Of a stretch of DNA of 5,955 nt, positions 5,879 to 5,955 are shown piece after piece. Location: assembly GCA_023264315.1 (NCBI GenBank), contig JALQST010000208.1, positions 1 through 5,955 on the forward strand, given 5' to 3'. The notes beneath the pieces are model-generated. The model did not search any database. It had not been told where the DNA came from and saw only the letters and a program-made list of their open reading frames with translations. Origin of the DNA: Nodosilinea sp. BSH.14. GTDB taxonomy: Bacteria > Cyanobacteriota > Cyanobacteriia > Phormidesmidales > Phormidesmidaceae. How positions within the stretch are numbered: the stretch's first letter is position 1; every line of letters begins with the position of its first letter. The position numbers and the translations under genes were made by a program.

Positions 5879-5955
5879 TTGACATCCTCACCGGGGTAAA
5901 CCCACGGTGATGCCTAAACCTCGCGATCTAGGTTTCTGCTTCATAGCACCTGCCT
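5879..5955 (-). mobile_element. Right end of an IS200/IS605-family (or tnpB-only) insertion sequence, partial
   Basis: The segment reading TTGACATCCTCACC on the plus strand is the typical outer right end of tnpB-carrying IS200/IS605 elements. The subterminal hairpin pairs TCACCG (5888-5893) with CGGTGA (5905-5910) and GGG (5894-5896) with CCC (5901-5903), with a bulged A at 5904 and a TAAA loop. It overlaps the tnpB stop codon, as is usual. On the minus strand the element would end ...GTCAA at about 5879. The rest lies beyond the window, so the presence of tnpA is unknown. These elements move as single strands and leave no target duplication. Confidence 0.75.
5888..5955 (-). CDS. tnpB: TnpB (RNA-guided nuclease/IS accessory protein), C-terminal end only
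   Basis: Only the last 21 full codons are inside the window. The complement reads ..AGAMKQKPRSRGLGITVGLP, then R and TGA at 5888-5890. The basic tail of the form MKQKP...LGITV..PR, ending within the right-end hairpin, is what I know from cyanobacterial TnpB C-termini. The catalytic RuvC residues and zinc finger would lie further right and cannot be judged, so whether the gene is intact is unknown. Transcription runs toward cruP. Confidence 0.68.
   Translation of the reverse strand, partial: AGAMKQKPRSRGLGITVGLPR

Noticed and set aside
1..5955. HIP1 (GCGATCGC) sites, tRNA or rRNA genes
   Set aside because: No perfect HIP1 octamer and no tRNA- or rRNA-like segment was seen on reading the window.

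Overview
The window looks like chromosomal DNA from a cyanobacterium. It is fairly GC-rich and carries a long cyanobacterial-type IspH, a CruP-type lycopene cyclase paralog (a family of oxygenic phototrophs), an HhoA/HhoB/HtrA-type Deg protease with one PDZ domain, and a long pentapeptide-repeat protein. I cannot name the genus. No perfect GCGATCGC (HIP1) site was found, so the HIP1-rich lineages are less likely.

Left half, all on the minus strand. ispH starts at 1103 and runs off the left edge, so about the last 35 residues are missing. Upstream of it is a spacer with a small hairpin (1303-1329) and a possible 52-codon ORF (1357-1515). Then comes a pentapeptide-repeat gene (1555-2395) whose reading frame is broken by one extra base near 2278-2281. 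With that base removed, 46 consecutive pentapeptides run in perfect register.

Middle, 2396-2897. This is a divergent, non-coding intergenic region of about 500 bp with several short symmetric or repeated motifs: 11-bp direct repeats, a stem-loop, a tandem 13-mer, a perfect 13-bp palindrome, and 8-bp direct repeats close to the protease start.

Right half, plus strand. The Deg/HtrA serine protease (2898-4118) is followed, after 107 bp containing a hairpin, by cruP (4226-5779). Both products belong to families tied to protection of photosynthetic cells from protein damage and oxidative stress, so the pairing is plausible, although co-transcription is not shown. Downstream of cruP are a GC-rich dispersed-repeat-like hairpin (5811-5853) and the right end of an IS200/IS605-type element, with the last codons of a leftward tnpB entering from beyond the window.

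No wholly new multi-gene system is evident. The points most worth checking are the single-base frameshift in the pentapeptide gene, the in-frame ORF after its stop codon, the TnpB right end (possible omega-RNA with its guide lying beside cruP), and the motif-dense region upstream of the protease gene.
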